DNA of 64,000 nt from Mycolicibacterium pyrenivorans (GCF_025821625.1 NZ_JACKSH010000257.1:1-64000), one strand, 5' to 3'. Counted from the first letter of the stretch, positions 8,163-17,215 are shown. Translations and numbers: made by a program. The notes: generated by a model from the letters alone, not told the origin.

Positions 8163-9670
8163 TGCGCACCTGGCAGAGCTGGAGTCTGCGTCGCAAACTC
8201 GTGGCCGGCGTCTCGGTCGTCGTCACGATCGCTCTGGCGACGTTCGGGACGATGGCGATCCTGACGATGCGGTCCTCGTTGCTGGGCATGATCGACGCTC
8301 AGCTGTCCGGCTCTGCCGAGGGTTTCAGCAAGACGATGACGAAGTACCGGACCATGCCGTTGCCCACGGGTGAGCTGCCGCAGCCGGGAGCGATGAAACC
8401 CCTCACGCAGGTGATGGGCCAGGCACCCGGCAACGTCATCGCGCTGATCCAGGACGGCAGGGTCGTCGACTCGGCGTACTTCGTCGACGGCGAGGCGCAG
8501 CCGTTGCCGCCCGCGGCTGTCGAAGCCATCGAGAACCTGCCGCCGTCCGGCGCGGAGCCGCGCACGGTCAAACTCCCCGGCCTGGACTGGTACCGGATGG
8601 TCAGTCGCCCCGGTGACGGCGACGAGATACTCGTGACCGGGGTGTCGCGCGCACCGGCATGGGCCTCGATGGTGCGGGCGACGGCGCTCGTCTCCGGGAT
8701 GACGGTGCTTGCCCTGGCCATCACGGCGCTGTTAACCGTCGCGATCGTCGGCATCGCGCTGCGCCCGCTGCGCCGAGTCGCCGCGACCGCCGCGGAGGTG
8801 GCGACGCTTCCACTCGACCGGGACAACCACGCGATCACACTGCGCGTGCCCGCAGGTGACACCGATCCTCGGACCGAGGTCGGGCTCGTCGGTGACACGC
8901 TCAACCGGCTGCTCGATCACGTCGAACGCGCGCTGGCGGACGTCGCCGCATCCGACCGGCGGATGCGGCAGTTCGTCACCGACGCCAGCCACGAACTTCG
9001 CACGCCGTTGGCCGCCATCCACGGCTACGCGGAGTTGACCCGGCAGGACAGCTCGGTGCTGCCGGAGACCACCGAGTACTCTCTGGCGCGCATCGAGGCC
9101 GAAACTCAGCGCATGCACGCTTTGGTCGCCGACCTGCTGCTGCTCGCCCGACTCGACGAGGGCCAGGACCTACACACCACCGACGTCGACCTCACCGAGA
9201 TCGTCGTCGACGCCGTCAACGACGCGGCGGTGTCCGCCCCGGCCCACCGGTGGCTCACCGAGGTGCCCGACGGTGCGGTGCCGGTGCGCGGGGATCGGGC
9301 CCGGCTCCACCAGGCGCTTGCCAACCTGTTGTCCAACGCCCACGTGCACACGCCCGCTGGCACCACGGTGGCCACCGCCCTCGTCACCGTCACCTCCGAG
9401 GACGGCACCGACCACGTCGAGCTGACGGTCACCGACGACGGACCCGGAATCGACCGCGAGTTGCTGCCCCACCTGTTCGAGCGGTTCGTCCGTGCCGACA
9501 AATCGCGGTCGCGTCAGGCGGGGAGTTTCGGACTGGGCCTGTCGATCGCCTCATCCATCGTCGAAGCGCACGGCGGGTCGATCGGTGCCCACTCTGACTC
9601 CGGCAAAACGACATTCACTGTGTGCCTGCCGGCCGTTGCGGTGGCCGCCGAGTATGCGCACCTGACGTAG
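8159..9670 (+). CDS. Sensor histidine kinase
   Basis: The 503-residue membrane kinase has a first transmembrane segment at about 17-37, an extracytoplasmic sensor of about 135 residues, and a second segment at about 175-200. A HAMP region comes next, then the dimerisation domain with the phosphorylated His278 in DASHELRTPLAAIHGY. The ATPase domain carries the N box (ALANLLSNAHVHTP), G1 (DDGPGI) and G2 (GLGLSI) motifs. It would phosphorylate Asp80 of the regulator encoded just upstream. The sensor has no recognisable ligand fold. Downstream, 200 bases away and co-directional, lies the Ser/Asp-rich secreted protein gene, a possible target. Confidence 0.93.
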   Translation: MMRTWQSWSLRRKLVAGVSVVVTIALATFGTMAILTMRSSLLGMIDAQLSGSAEGFSKTMTKYRTMPLPTGELPQPGAMKPLTQVMGQAPGNVIALIQDGRVVDSAYFVDGEAQPLPPAAVEAIENLPPSGAEPRTVKLPGLDWYRMVSRPGDGDEILVTGVSRAPAWASMVRATALVSGMTVLALAITALLTVAIVGIALRPLRRVAATAAEVATLPLDRDNHAITLRVPAGDTDPRTEVGLVGDTLNRLLDHVERALADVAASDRRMRQFVTDASHELRTPLAAIHGYAELTRQDSSVLPETTEYSLARIEAETQRMHALVADLLLLARLDEGQDLHTTDVDLTEIVVDAVNDAAVSAPAHRWLTEVPDGAVPVRGDRARLHQALANLLSNAHVHTPAGTTVATALVTVTSEDGTDHVELTVTDDGPGIDRELLPHLFERFVRADKSRSRQAGSFGLGLSIASSIVEAHGGSIGAHSDSGKTTFTVCLPAVAVAAEYAHLT

Positions 9671-9839
9671 GTCATCCCACTCCTCATCCACCCCGAGGCT
9701 GTCGGACGCTTCGCGTACTGACCCCGAGACGATCGGCGACACAGCCCCGGCGAGACATGTTCGCGGCGTTGTCTCACTGAAGAGACGGAATATAGATGGT
9801 GTTGCTGTTGACCGCGGCTCCTGCTAGACCTAGAGGCGC

Positions 9840-9857
9840 AGTGTCCTAGATGACACT
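9840..9857. promoter_or_regulatory. Inverted repeat before the Ser/Asp-rich protein gene
   Basis: AGTGTC-CTAGAT-GACACT is a perfect 6-base-arm dyad that ends four bases before the GAGGAGG ribosome binding site at 9861. It could be an operator or a hairpin that controls access to the ribosome binding site. Confidence 0.35.
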
Positions 9858-9871
9858 TTTGAGGAGGCGGG

Positions 9872-11956
9872 ATGCGTCGTCCACCAAGCCACAGGACAGC
9901 TGCGCCTCAGGAAGAGTCGCGGCCCTCAGCGGGGCACGCCAGATTCGTCGGCCGGGTAGGCGCGCTTGCGGTGTTCCTCGGCGTCGGTGCGGCCCTCGCC
10001 ATGCCAACTGCGCACGCCGAGTCCGACGGTTCGTCCTCGTCGGGCTCGTCCTCGTCGGGCTCGTCCTCGTCCGACTCGTCGGATTCGTCGTCGCCGTCCG
10101 ACTCGTCGGATTCGCCGTCAACGTCGGACCAGTCGGACTCGTCGGACTCGAACGACGCGAAGACCGGTCCGGCCGCCGACAGCGAGGATGAGGCGCCGGA
10201 CGAGGACGCGTCGATCACGGACCCGAGTGACCCCGACGAGCGCGACTCCCGGCGTACGCGCTCCGCCGCCGACGATGCGCTTGACGACGCAGCCGGCGAA
10301 GAAGCAGCCACCGAGGACCAGACCGTCGCCGTCGCAACCTCGGTCGCCACGGCGACGTCGGAGGTGGAGGTGGCGGCGGCCCCACCCGCTCGGTCGGCCC
10401 CCGGCGAGCCCCAGGCCCCCGTTGCCTCACCCGCGGAATGGGCTCTGGCGGCGTACACACGGCGCGAAGTTGGCCACACCACCACCGCACCCGACACCAC
10501 CGCAGCCGTGACCACTCAGGTCACCGCCACCCAGGACACGGCGAACCTCGCCGACAGCGCACTGAGCAACCAGGTCAGTCCGCTGGGCACCCCCGAACAG
10601 ATCGCCCGCGAACGTATCGCGATTCGGACGGCCAACTCGCTGCCGGTGGCCTTCATGAAACTGATACTGCGCATCGGGTTCCTCGCCGCGGCCAAGGAGC
10701 AGTTCGCCCTCGTCGGTGGCCCGGACGCGGCGAACCGGGAAGCATTGAACAGGGCCGTCGACGAGTACGCGCTCGCTGCGGCGTTCCAGCAGCAGATCCT
10801 CAATCCGATGGATCCGGCGGTGGTCACCCAGGTCGCGCCTCCGCACAGCTGGTATGGGATCGATGTCGCCGGCTCGCGGCTGCTGTATGACAACCCCGAC
10901 ACGATCTACCGCTTCATGCCGGTGAACAAGACATCGGAGTACGTCCTCACCGGCCGGCTCTACGACGGCATCCCCGCTGACACCACCTTCAGCGTGCTCG
11001 AAGGGACCGCCGGCACGACGTCGACCATCCTGACGTTGAGCGACCTCGTCATCAACGAAGACGGCACGTTCGTGATCACCGTCAGCGGTGAGGCCGCCGC
11101 TCCCGGGCAGACCAACCATCTGCAACTGACGTCCCGGTCCACCCTCATTGCCGCCCGAAACACGCTGGGTGACTGGAACACCGAGGATCCGATGGAGCTC
11201 TCGATCCACCGGGTCAGCGGCCCACGCAACAGCCTGTTCGCCCAACTCGGCGGGTTCGTGCTCCTGGGCGGGCTCGTCAACGACAGCCCGCTGCTGACCT
11301 CGCTGGTGTCGTTGGTCCCCCCGCTCCGCATTGCCGAAACACCGCTCGTCCGCGGCTCCCTGACCGCCCTGCTGCTGATCGTCCGCGGCGCCAACGAGCA
11401 GGCCAAGTACATGGCGCTGGCCACCACCGACCCGGACACCGGCGAGCTGCGGCCCCCCAATGTGATGACCCAGCCGGAGAGCAATGCCGAGTTCCTGGCA
11501 AACCAGCTGCAGAGCAACGGCTATTTTCAACTCGCCGACGACGAAGCATTGGTGCTGACCATCGATCCGGGCAATGCGGGGTTCTTCACCGTGCCCGTCT
11601 ACAACGACTGGACGATCACCGACGACTACTGGAATCAGCAGACGAGCCTGAACAACGCGCAAGCCGTGGCCAACCCCGACGGTACGTACACGATGGTGGT
11701 CGCCAAGGCCGATCCCGGTGTGGCGAACTGGGTTTCGACCGGCGGGCTGAATCAAGGCATCATCTCCATGCGGTTCCAGAACCTCGACCCCGAGTCGACG
11801 GACGCACCCGCAGTGCAATCTGCGGTGGTAAAGCTGGAGGACCTCGACGAAGAGCTTCCGGCCGCCACGGTGTACGTGACACCCGAGCAGCGAGCAGCGC
11901 AGCTGGCCGAGCGTAAGGCAGGCTTCGACAAGCGTTGGGCCCCCTACGTTCAGTGA
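9872..11956 (+). CDS. Secreted Ser/Asp-rich cell-envelope protein of unknown function
   Basis: The protein has 694 residues with a clear Sec signal peptide (hydrophobic core about 28-44, cleavage after AHA at 49). Residues 51-95 form a low-complexity Ser/Asp/Gly stretch encoded by a trinucleotide-like repeat, followed by an acidic and then an Ala/Val/Thr-rich linker to about 230. The remaining 460 residues look globular and contain HSWYGIDVAGSRLLYDNPDT and two strongly hydrophobic stretches near 450-510. I do not recognise the globular region with confidence. It loosely recalls the DUF1254/DUF1214 class. The start is firm, because GAGGAGG lies five bases before the ATG. A strong hairpin follows the stop. 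The Ser/Asp segment resembles the stalks of surface proteins. Confidence 0.8.
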   Translation: MRRPPSHRTAAPQEESRPSAGHARFVGRVGALAVFLGVGAALAMPTAHAESDGSSSSGSSSSGSSSSDSSDSSSPSDSSDSPSTSDQSDSSDSNDAKTGPAADSEDEAPDEDASITDPSDPDERDSRRTRSAADDALDDAAGEEAATEDQTVAVATSVATATSEVEVAAAPPARSAPGEPQAPVASPAEWALAAYTRREVGHTTTAPDTTAAVTTQVTATQDTANLADSALSNQVSPLGTPEQIARERIAIRTANSLPVAFMKLILRIGFLAAAKEQFALVGGPDAANREALNRAVDEYALAAAFQQQILNPMDPAVVTQVAPPHSWYGIDVAGSRLLYDNPDTIYRFMPVNKTSEYVLTGRLYDGIPADTTFSVLEGTAGTTSTILTLSDLVINEDGTFVITVSGEAAAPGQTNHLQLTSRSTLIAARNTLGDWNTEDPMELSIHRVSGPRNSLFAQLGGFVLLGGLVNDSPLLTSLVSLVPPLRIAETPLVRGSLTALLLIVRGANEQAKYMALATTDPDTGELRPPNVMTQPESNAEFLANQLQSNGYFQLADDEALVLTIDPGNAGFFTVPVYNDWTITDDYWNQQTSLNNAQAVANPDGTYTMVVAKADPGVANWVSTGGLNQGIISMRFQNLDPESTDAPAVQSAVVKLEDLDEELPAATVYVTPEQRAAQLAERKAGFDKRWAPYVQ
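10031..10150 (+). repeat. Imperfect TCG-type repeat encoding the Ser/Asp stalk
   Basis: The tract is made almost entirely of TCG/TCC serine codons with GGC and GAC. It opens with a 15-base unit (TCGTCCTCGTCGGGC) repeated twice, then irregular GACTCGTCG units. Such tracts can change length by replication slippage in units that keep the reading frame. Confidence 0.75.
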
Positions 11957-11969
11957 CTCTCACCGAGAC

Positions 11970-11991
11970 CCGGCCGCGCGATCACGGCCGG
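11970..11991 (+). terminator. Probable terminator hairpin
   Basis: CCGGCCG and CGGCCGG form a 7-bp GC-only stem with an 8-base loop, 13 bases after the stop at 11956. No U-tract follows, which is usual for mycobacterial hairpin terminators. Confidence 0.45.
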
Positions 11992-11997
11992 CGCCGT

Positions 11998-12147
11998 TCA
12001 CGTGAGCGGCTCAGCGGTGTCCGGGTGATCAACTAATCGGGACAAAGTCCCCCAGTTTTGTTCGGTCGCCGCGGCGGCCGCATCCGCATCGCCCTTGCGG
12101 CAGAGATCGATGATCCGCTTGTGCTGGCTGATGTACTCGCGCCCGGA
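11998..12147 (-). pseudogene. Remnant of a GntR/FadR-type regulator (C-terminal end)
   Basis: About 49 codons on the minus strand read SGREYISQHKRIIDLCRKGD and continue to LSRLVDHPDTAEPLT. This matches the final helices of FCD-domain regulators of the GntR family. The DNA-binding and most of the effector domain are absent, because the frame upstream runs into unrelated sequence overlapping the TetR gene. It is a decayed fragment. Confidence 0.55.
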
Positions 12148-12172
12148 AAGCGGCGCACGACCTGCTCGTCGC

Positions 12173-12742
12173 TCAGCGCAGGTCGTGCTCGATGACCGCC
12201 TCCGCCAGCCGCCGGCCCCGCTCGATGGGCGCTGCGTCGACGCCGATCGCCAGGCCGCTGAGCATGCCGTCATAGATGAGCGCAATGTCACTGGCCGCGC
12301 GGCCAGGATCGCGCAGGCCGGCGGCCCCGGCGAGCGCGGTCAACCGGTCGATCACATGACGCTTGTGCCCGGCGGCTACGCCGATGCCGGCGTGGCCGTC
12401 CGGCAGCTGCGCGGCCGCGGCCACGTGTGCACATCCTCGACGCAGATCGGCCTCGAGTGCCCACTGCTCGGTGGCGCCGAAGATGGCCAGCAGTCGACCG
12501 ACCGGATCCGTCTCCGCCTCCACATGTGCGTCCCACATCCCGCGGAATCGCTGATCGCGCTCGGCGAGGTACGCGGCCACGAGATCGTCCTTGCCGCTGA
12601 AATTCTTGTAGAGCGATCCGGTGGCCACACCGGCCTTCGCGATGACGGCGTCGACGCCGGTGGCGGCGATCCCATTGGCGTAGAACAAGGCGTCCGCGGC
12701 GCGCAGCAGGCGCTCACGGGCGGGTTGCCGAATGGACGCCAT
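12173..12742 (-). CDS. TetR family transcriptional regulator
   Basis: The 189-residue regulator has a classic N-terminal helix-turn-helix (residues about 10-55): ERLLRAADALFYANGIAATG, then IAKAGVATGSLYKNFSGKDD. The C-terminal ligand domain is all-helical. I prefer the ATG at 12742, which gives a normal TetR N-terminus (MASIRQPARERLL). An alternative start eight codons upstream would overlap the divergent gene. The MFS transporter gene starts only 18 bases away in the opposite direction, so this protein probably represses the efflux gene and itself from a shared site. Confidence 0.9.
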   Translation of the reverse strand: MASIRQPARERLLRAADALFYANGIAATGVDAVIAKAGVATGSLYKNFSGKDDLVAAYLAERDQRFRGMWDAHVEAETDPVGRLLAIFGATEQWALEADLRRGCAHVAAAAQLPDGHAGIGVAAGHKRHVIDRLTALAGAAGLRDPGRAASDIALIYDGMLSGLAIGVDAAPIERGRRLAEAVIEHDLR

Positions 12743-12760
12743 GCTGACACTATAGGCCGA
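12743..12760. promoter_or_regulatory. 18-base bidirectional promoter with a shared -10 element
   Basis: The only DNA between the two divergent start codons contains CTATAG, itself a palindrome. On the plus strand it supplies TATAGG (12751-12756), four bases before the GTG at 12761. On the minus strand it supplies TATAGT (12749-12754), six bases before the ATG at 12742. Both genes could therefore be transcribed as leaderless mRNAs from one symmetrical -10 box. Confidence 0.5.
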
Positions 12761-13912
12761 GTGCAACGATCGTTCTACTCCTTGGTCGCTTCGGGATCCG
12801 CGTTGATCGGGTGCTGCTACGGGTTTGCGCGCTTCGCGTACGGGCTGTTCACGCCGGTGCTCACGACGGAGTTCGGCCTGACTTCCACGACGGTGGGTGG
12901 GATCGCGGCCGGAAGCTACGTCGGTTACTGCGCGGCGATCATCGTCGGCGCGATCGTGACCAGCCGGATCGGCCCGCGGTCGGTGGCGATCGGCGCAGGA
13001 ACCATCGCCACGCTGGGGATGACCTTGGTCGCACTGGCGCCGTCCGCGTGGGTCTTGGCCCTCGGGGTCCTGATAGCCGGGACCAGCACCGGCATCGCGT
13101 CACCACCCCTGGCCGCGGCGGTCTCCCAGCGGATACCCGGCGCGGCCGGCGACCGTGCGCAGACCATCGTCAACGCCGGAACCGGCATCGGCGTACTCGT
13201 GTCGGGTCCAATCGCGTTCGCCCTGTTCGACCACTGGCGGGTCGCCTGGGGCGTGTACGCCGTTCTCGCCGCCGCCACGACGGTGTGGGTCGCGTCCAGC
13301 GTCAACGGCACCCCGGACCCCACCAACCACCGAGCGCCCACCCGCCGGTGGCGCGATGGCAGTGCCGGCCTGGTGGCCGCGTCATTGCTCACCGGCGTCG
13401 GCAGCATCGCGGTGTGGAGTTTCGGCCGCGATCTGATCAGCACCGCCGGGTCCGCGAGCGTCGCTGTCGCGTCGATCGCGTGGACGGTGTTGGGCGCCGC
13501 GGGCATTGCCGGTGCGCTCGGGGGCGACCTCATGCAACGTATCGGGACCAGGCGCGCGTGGATGATCACCACCGTCGCCATGTCCGCCGCAACCGCGGTG
13601 CTCGCGCTCGCGCCGTGGAGCCTCGTCGCGATCATGCTGGCAGTCAGCGTGTTCGGTGCGGCCTACATCGGCCTCACGGGGCTCCTCCTGGTGTGGAGCA
13701 CCCGCGTCTACCCGGACAAGCCGTCCCTCGGCGTCGGACTGTCGTTCTTCATGGTTGCGTTCGGGCAAGCCCTCGGCGCACCCACCGCGGGCGTACTGAT
13801 CGACGCACGTGGCGCCACAACCACTTTCATCCTGTTCGCGATGGTGGGTGTCACCGCAGCCGCCGTGCGTCCCGCTGCCGCTCGGGTGCACTCCATCGAC
13901 GGTCAGCGCTGA
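12761..13912 (+). CDS. MFS transporter, YbfB/YjiJ-like
   Basis: The 383-residue major facilitator superfamily protein has about twelve hydrophobic segments and no large soluble domain. The N-terminal segment CCYGFARFAYGLFTPVL fits the YbfB/YjiJ group of putative efflux permeases, and conserved loops such as SRIGPRSVAIG and QRIGTRRAWM follow TM2 and TM8. The start is a GTG at 12761. No ATG is available, and the frame upstream of it overlaps the TetR gene. With its divergent TetR partner it forms a standard drug-efflux-type cassette. The substrate is unknown. Confidence 0.88.
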   Translation: MQRSFYSLVASGSALIGCCYGFARFAYGLFTPVLTTEFGLTSTTVGGIAAGSYVGYCAAIIVGAIVTSRIGPRSVAIGAGTIATLGMTLVALAPSAWVLALGVLIAGTSTGIASPPLAAAVSQRIPGAAGDRAQTIVNAGTGIGVLVSGPIAFALFDHWRVAWGVYAVLAAATTVWVASSVNGTPDPTNHRAPTRRWRDGSAGLVAASLLTGVGSIAVWSFGRDLISTAGSASVAVASIAWTVLGAAGIAGALGGDLMQRIGTRRAWMITTVAMSAATAVLALAPWSLVAIMLAVSVFGAAYIGLTGLLLVWSTRVYPDKPSLGVGLSFFMVAFGQALGAPTAGVLIDARGATTTFILFAMVGVTAAAVRPAAARVHSIDGQR

Positions 13913-14067
13913 TCTCGATCGGCAGTCCGTCCCTGCGGTGCGGCACCGCAACCGTTGTCGCTCAGACGGGCGGCCAGTGCCGCAGCGCGCCGTCAACGAC
14001 TCGCTGGAGATCGTCGCGGGCCGCCCGAGCGGCGTCGCCCGCCGCCAGCGAGCCCTGTACGACCAGG

Positions 14068-14193
14068 CATCCGATCGGCCGACTCGGCCGACCCGAGGAA
14101 GTGGCGGCAGCGCTGGCCTTCCTCGCCTCCACCGACAGCAGCTTCATCCACGGTGCGAACCTGGACATCGACGGCGGCGAGCACCAGTTCTAG
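14068..14193 (+). pseudogene. C-terminal remnant of a short-chain dehydrogenase
   Basis: The 41 codons HPIGRLGRPEEVAAALAFLA through GANLDIDGGEHQF and a stop match the last strand and helix of FabG-like dehydrogenases. The catalytic Ser/Tyr/Lys region and the cofactor fold are missing. It lies in the 310-base interval between the MFS gene and the zinc-ribbon gene. Nothing else was recognised in 13913-14067. Confidence 0.65.
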
Positions 14194-14223
14194 GTGCCGA
14201 TCAGGTCCCGTCGTGCGTTGACT

Positions 14224-14430
14224 TCACACGGCGACGGCGGTGCCACAGATGCCGCAGACCTCGAACTGGCGGCGCTTCCAGCGCGCGACCGGCACGAAGA
14301 ACAACGTGAACTGCTTGAACTCCCGCATCCGCGTCCACTGCGTGGTGTTGTGGCAACGCGGACAGTTCCGGACCTCCCCCGCGCCAAGGTACTTCTGCTT
14401 GGTACCGAAGCCGAAGAGGAGGAACAACAC
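14224..14430 (-). CDS. Small zinc-ribbon protein
   Basis: This 68-residue protein has two CxxC pairs, Cys23-Cys26 (NCPRCH) and Cys59-Cys62 (VCGICG), typical of a single zinc ribbon, plus a hydrophobic start (MLFLLFGFGTKQKYLG) and a second hydrophobic stretch near 40-48. Similar small mycobacterial proteins are annotated only as zinc-ribbon domain proteins. The start codon is GTG with no strong ribosome binding site. It lies downstream of the ABC-F gene on the same strand, 45 bases after its stop. Confidence 0.75.
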   Translation of the reverse strand: MLFLLFGFGTKQKYLGAGEVRNCPRCHNTTQWTRMREFKQFTLFFVPVARWKRRQFEVCGICGTAVAV

Positions 14431-14475
14431 GACACCAGCGTAGGCGTGCTGTCGGTGAGCGCCACGACTCGCGGG

Positions 14476-16140
14476 CTACGACTCGCTGACCCGCCCGTCG
14501 TCGACCACCCATGTGCGGTCCAACCGCACGTTCTGGAGCATCCGGCGGTCGTGCGTCACCAACAACAACGCACCGTCATACGCGCCGAGCGCCTGTTCGA
14601 GCTGCTCGATGGCGGCGAGGTCGAGGTGGTTCGTCGGCTCGTCGAGAACCAGCACGTTGGTGCCGCATGCCTGCAGCAGTGCCAGGCCTGCGCGGGTTCG
14701 CTCGCCGGGCGACAGCTCGTCGACCGTGCGTTCGACATGGTCTGCGCGCAGTCCGAACTTCGCGAGCAGGGTTCGCACATCGGCGGTCGACCATGACGGC
14801 ACACGTTGCTCGAAGCGATCCACGAGCCGCCCGGGGCCGGTGAAATCTGCTCGGGCCTGGTCGATCTCACCGATGGAGACGTTGGCGCCCAGGCTCGCGC
14901 GGCCCTCGTCGGGCTGCCGGCGTCCGAGGAGTAGCCGCAACAATGTCGACTTACCCGCCCCGTTGGGGCCGGTGATGCCGATCCGCTCGCCGGCATCGAC
15001 CTGCAGCGACACCGGTCCCAGGACGAAGTCACCCTGGCGCACAACGGCATTGTCGAGCGTCGCGACGACCGAACTCGACCGCGGCGCGGCACCGATGGTG
15101 AACTCGAGCGTCCATTCCTTGCGGGGTTCGGCGACCTCCTCGAGGCGGGCGATCCGGCTCTCCATCTGCCGGACTTTCTGCGCCTGCTTCTCACTGGACT
15201 CGGTAGCCGCCCGTCGCCGAATCTTGTCGTTGTCGGGAGCCTTGCGCATCGCGTTGCGGACACCCTGGCTCGACCACTCCCGCTGAGTGCGTGCCCGCGC
15301 CACGAGGTCGGCCTTCTTGTCGGCGAACTCTTCGTACTGTTCGCGCCGGTGGCGGCGGCCGACCTCACGTTCTTCCAGGTAGCTTTCGTACCCACCGCCG
15401 AACACGGTGGTGGTGTTCTGGGCCAGGTCCAGTTCGAGGACGCGGGTGACGGTGCGGGCCAGGAACTCTCGATCGTGACTCACCAGCACCACACCACCGC
15501 GAAGGTCTCGGACGAACTGCTCGAGGCGGGCGAGTCCGTCGAGGTCGAGGTCATTGGTCGGTTCGTCGAGCAGCACGACGTCGAACCGCGAAAGCACCAG
15601 TGCCGCAAGGCCCACCCGCGCCGCCTGTCCACCCGACAAGTCGGACATCGGCGTCAGCTCCGGTCGCACCGCGCCGGAGTCCAGCCCCAGATCGGCCAGC
15701 ACCGCTGGCAGCCGCTCGTCGAGGTCCGCCGCGCCGGTGGCCAGCCAGTGGTCCAACGCCGCAGAGTAGGCCACGGCTGGGTCGCCACCCGCGGGACTGT
15801 CATCCGGATCCGCCAGGGCGGCCGCCGCTGCTTCCATGGCCTGCGTCGCGTCGGTGCAACCCGTACGCCGGGCGATGTATGCGGCCACGGTCTCCCCGGG
15901 CACCCGCTCGTGCTCCTGGGGAAGCCACCCGACGAACGCGTCGGCCGGCGCGAGGCTGACCACACCGTCGAGCGGTTCGAGATCCCCGGCCAAGATCCGC
16001 AGCAGCGTGCTCTTGCCGGCGCCGTTGGCGCCGACGACTCCGACCACGTCGCCCGGTGCGACGGTCAGGTCGAGCCCCTCGAAGAGGGTGCGGTGGGCGA
16101 ACCCGCCGGCCACGTTCTTCGCGACAAGCGTTGCGGTCAT
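14476..16140 (-). CDS. ABC-F family ATP-binding protein (ribosome protection type)
   Basis: The 554-residue protein has two ABC cassettes and no membrane segments. Cassette one has Walker A GANGAGKST near residue 37, the signature LSGGQAARV and Walker B VVLLDEPTNDLD. A charged linker of about 80 residues follows, rich in Arg, Lys and Glu. Cassette two has GPNGAGKST, LSPGERTRAG and VLVLDEPTNHLDL. ABC-F proteins act on ribosomes, either relieving stalled states or protecting against macrolides and related drugs. It is close in layout to mycobacterial proteins annotated as macrolide ABC transporters, but the drug range cannot be read from sequence. The ATG at 16140 was chosen because MTATLVAKNV is the natural beginning of the first cassette. 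Confidence 0.92.
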   Translation of the reverse strand: MTATLVAKNVAGGFAHRTLFEGLDLTVAPGDVVGVVGANGAGKSTLLRILAGDLEPLDGVVSLAPADAFVGWLPQEHERVPGETVAAYIARRTGCTDATQAMEAAAAALADPDDSPAGGDPAVAYSAALDHWLATGAADLDERLPAVLADLGLDSGAVRPELTPMSDLSGGQAARVGLAALVLSRFDVVLLDEPTNDLDLDGLARLEQFVRDLRGGVVLVSHDREFLARTVTRVLELDLAQNTTTVFGGGYESYLEEREVGRRHRREQYEEFADKKADLVARARTQREWSSQGVRNAMRKAPDNDKIRRRAATESSEKQAQKVRQMESRIARLEEVAEPRKEWTLEFTIGAAPRSSSVVATLDNAVVRQGDFVLGPVSLQVDAGERIGITGPNGAGKSTLLRLLLGRRQPDEGRASLGANVSIGEIDQARADFTGPGRLVDRFEQRVPSWSTADVRTLLAKFGLRADHVERTVDELSPGERTRAGLALLQACGTNVLVLDEPTNHLDLAAIEQLEQALGAYDGALLLVTHDRRMLQNVRLDRTWVVDDGRVSES

Positions 16141-16187
16141 GGCTCTATCGTCGCAGCGCGTCGTCGGGCCCGCCGCCGCGGGAGCAC

Positions 16188-17183
16188 CTACCAGCCGGCG
16201 TTGCCGGCCAGCTCGATGGCGTACTGGCTGACGAAGGTTCCCGCACTTGATGCGCCGCGGCACGAACCGTCGGACTCACCGGGTCGCTTGACCCACAGGA
16301 AGGCGTCGACCTGTGGGTTGCCGGTGTCTGTGGTGGGCCGGGCGCCCAGGGCGCGACCGCTGGGGTTACACCAGTACAGCGGGTCGCCCTCGACGGGTCC
16401 GGCACCGTTGCGGGACGTGTCGATGACGAAGGGCTTGCCGCCCGTCATTCCCGAGACCGCTCCGCCGTAACCGAAGTTCTCCTCATTGGTGAAGAAGTTG
16501 GCGGTGTTGAGGCTGAAGCCGCGCGCCTTGGCCACGCCGACCTGGTTCAGCCTGTCCGCCATGACGTCGGCGGCCACCCAGCGCGGGTGGCCGGCGTCGA
16601 CGTACACGGCCGTCGCCGGATTGCGGGTCAGCGAGTCGACGGCATAGCGGATCAGGTCGAAGCGTTCCTGCTGCTGGCCGGGGGACAGACAGTCGGCCAT
16701 CGCGAGAGCGTCGGGTTCGAGGATCACCGCCGCCGGTCCCCCACCGATCGCGCCTGCGACACCGTCGATCCACGCCCGGTACGAATCAGCCGACCCGAAC
16801 CCGCCCGCGGCGAAGCTCCCGCAGTCGCGGTTGGGGATTCCGTAGAGCGCCAGTATCGGCATGGTGCCTGCCGCCTGCGCGTCCGCGATGTACTTCGCGT
16901 CCACGGCGGGAGTGGAGAGGTGGTCCATCCAGTACGCCGTCGGCGTATTGACCACGGCGGCCAGCAGAGGGTCGGGATTGCCCGCCGCGGCACGCGTCCC
17001 CTTCGAGTTCGGGTTGACGTAGAACGGCCTGCCGACCAGCGGGTTCGCGTCACTGGCCAGGCGCACCGCCGGGCCGGGAGCGGTGTCCACCGGGGTGGGC
17101 GCAAGGCCGACACCGGCAACGACCGCTACCGCGAACAGAGGGGAGATCCACCGCGCAACTGCTTGAACAGCTGAAGACAACAC
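16188..17183 (-). CDS. Secreted glycoside hydrolase family 6 (endoglucanase-like)
   Basis: The 331-residue protein has an N-terminal signal peptide (hydrophobic core about 10-28) and a GH6 catalytic domain from about residue 48 to the end. The two aspartates of the family are present: Asp120 in GIPNRDCG and Asp158 in ILEPDALA. Downstream segments such as YVDAGHPRWV, GFSLNTANF and FLWVKRPGESDGSC are also typical. GH6 enzymes cleave beta-1,4-glucan with inversion. No cellulose-binding module is present. Mycobacteria carry such enzymes despite not growing on plant material. A role on self-made or biofilm cellulose has been proposed for the family. It is monocistronic. Confidence 0.92.
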   Translation of the reverse strand: MLSSAVQAVARWISPLFAVAVVAGVGLAPTPVDTAPGPAVRLASDANPLVGRPFYVNPNSKGTRAAAGNPDPLLAAVVNTPTAYWMDHLSTPAVDAKYIADAQAAGTMPILALYGIPNRDCGSFAAGGFGSADSYRAWIDGVAGAIGGGPAAVILEPDALAMADCLSPGQQQERFDLIRYAVDSLTRNPATAVYVDAGHPRWVAADVMADRLNQVGVAKARGFSLNTANFFTNEENFGYGGAVSGMTGGKPFVIDTSRNGAGPVEGDPLYWCNPSGRALGARPTTDTGNPQVDAFLWVKRPGESDGSCRGASSAGTFVSQYAIELAGNAGW

Positions 17184-17215
17184 CCTCAGGAAGCTAGTGC
17201 CGCTTCGTGATAATC

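Noticed and set aside
12095..12760. N-terminal extension of the MFS protein to 605 residues
   Set aside because: The extension is the antisense reading of the TetR gene and has no membrane segments or family match.
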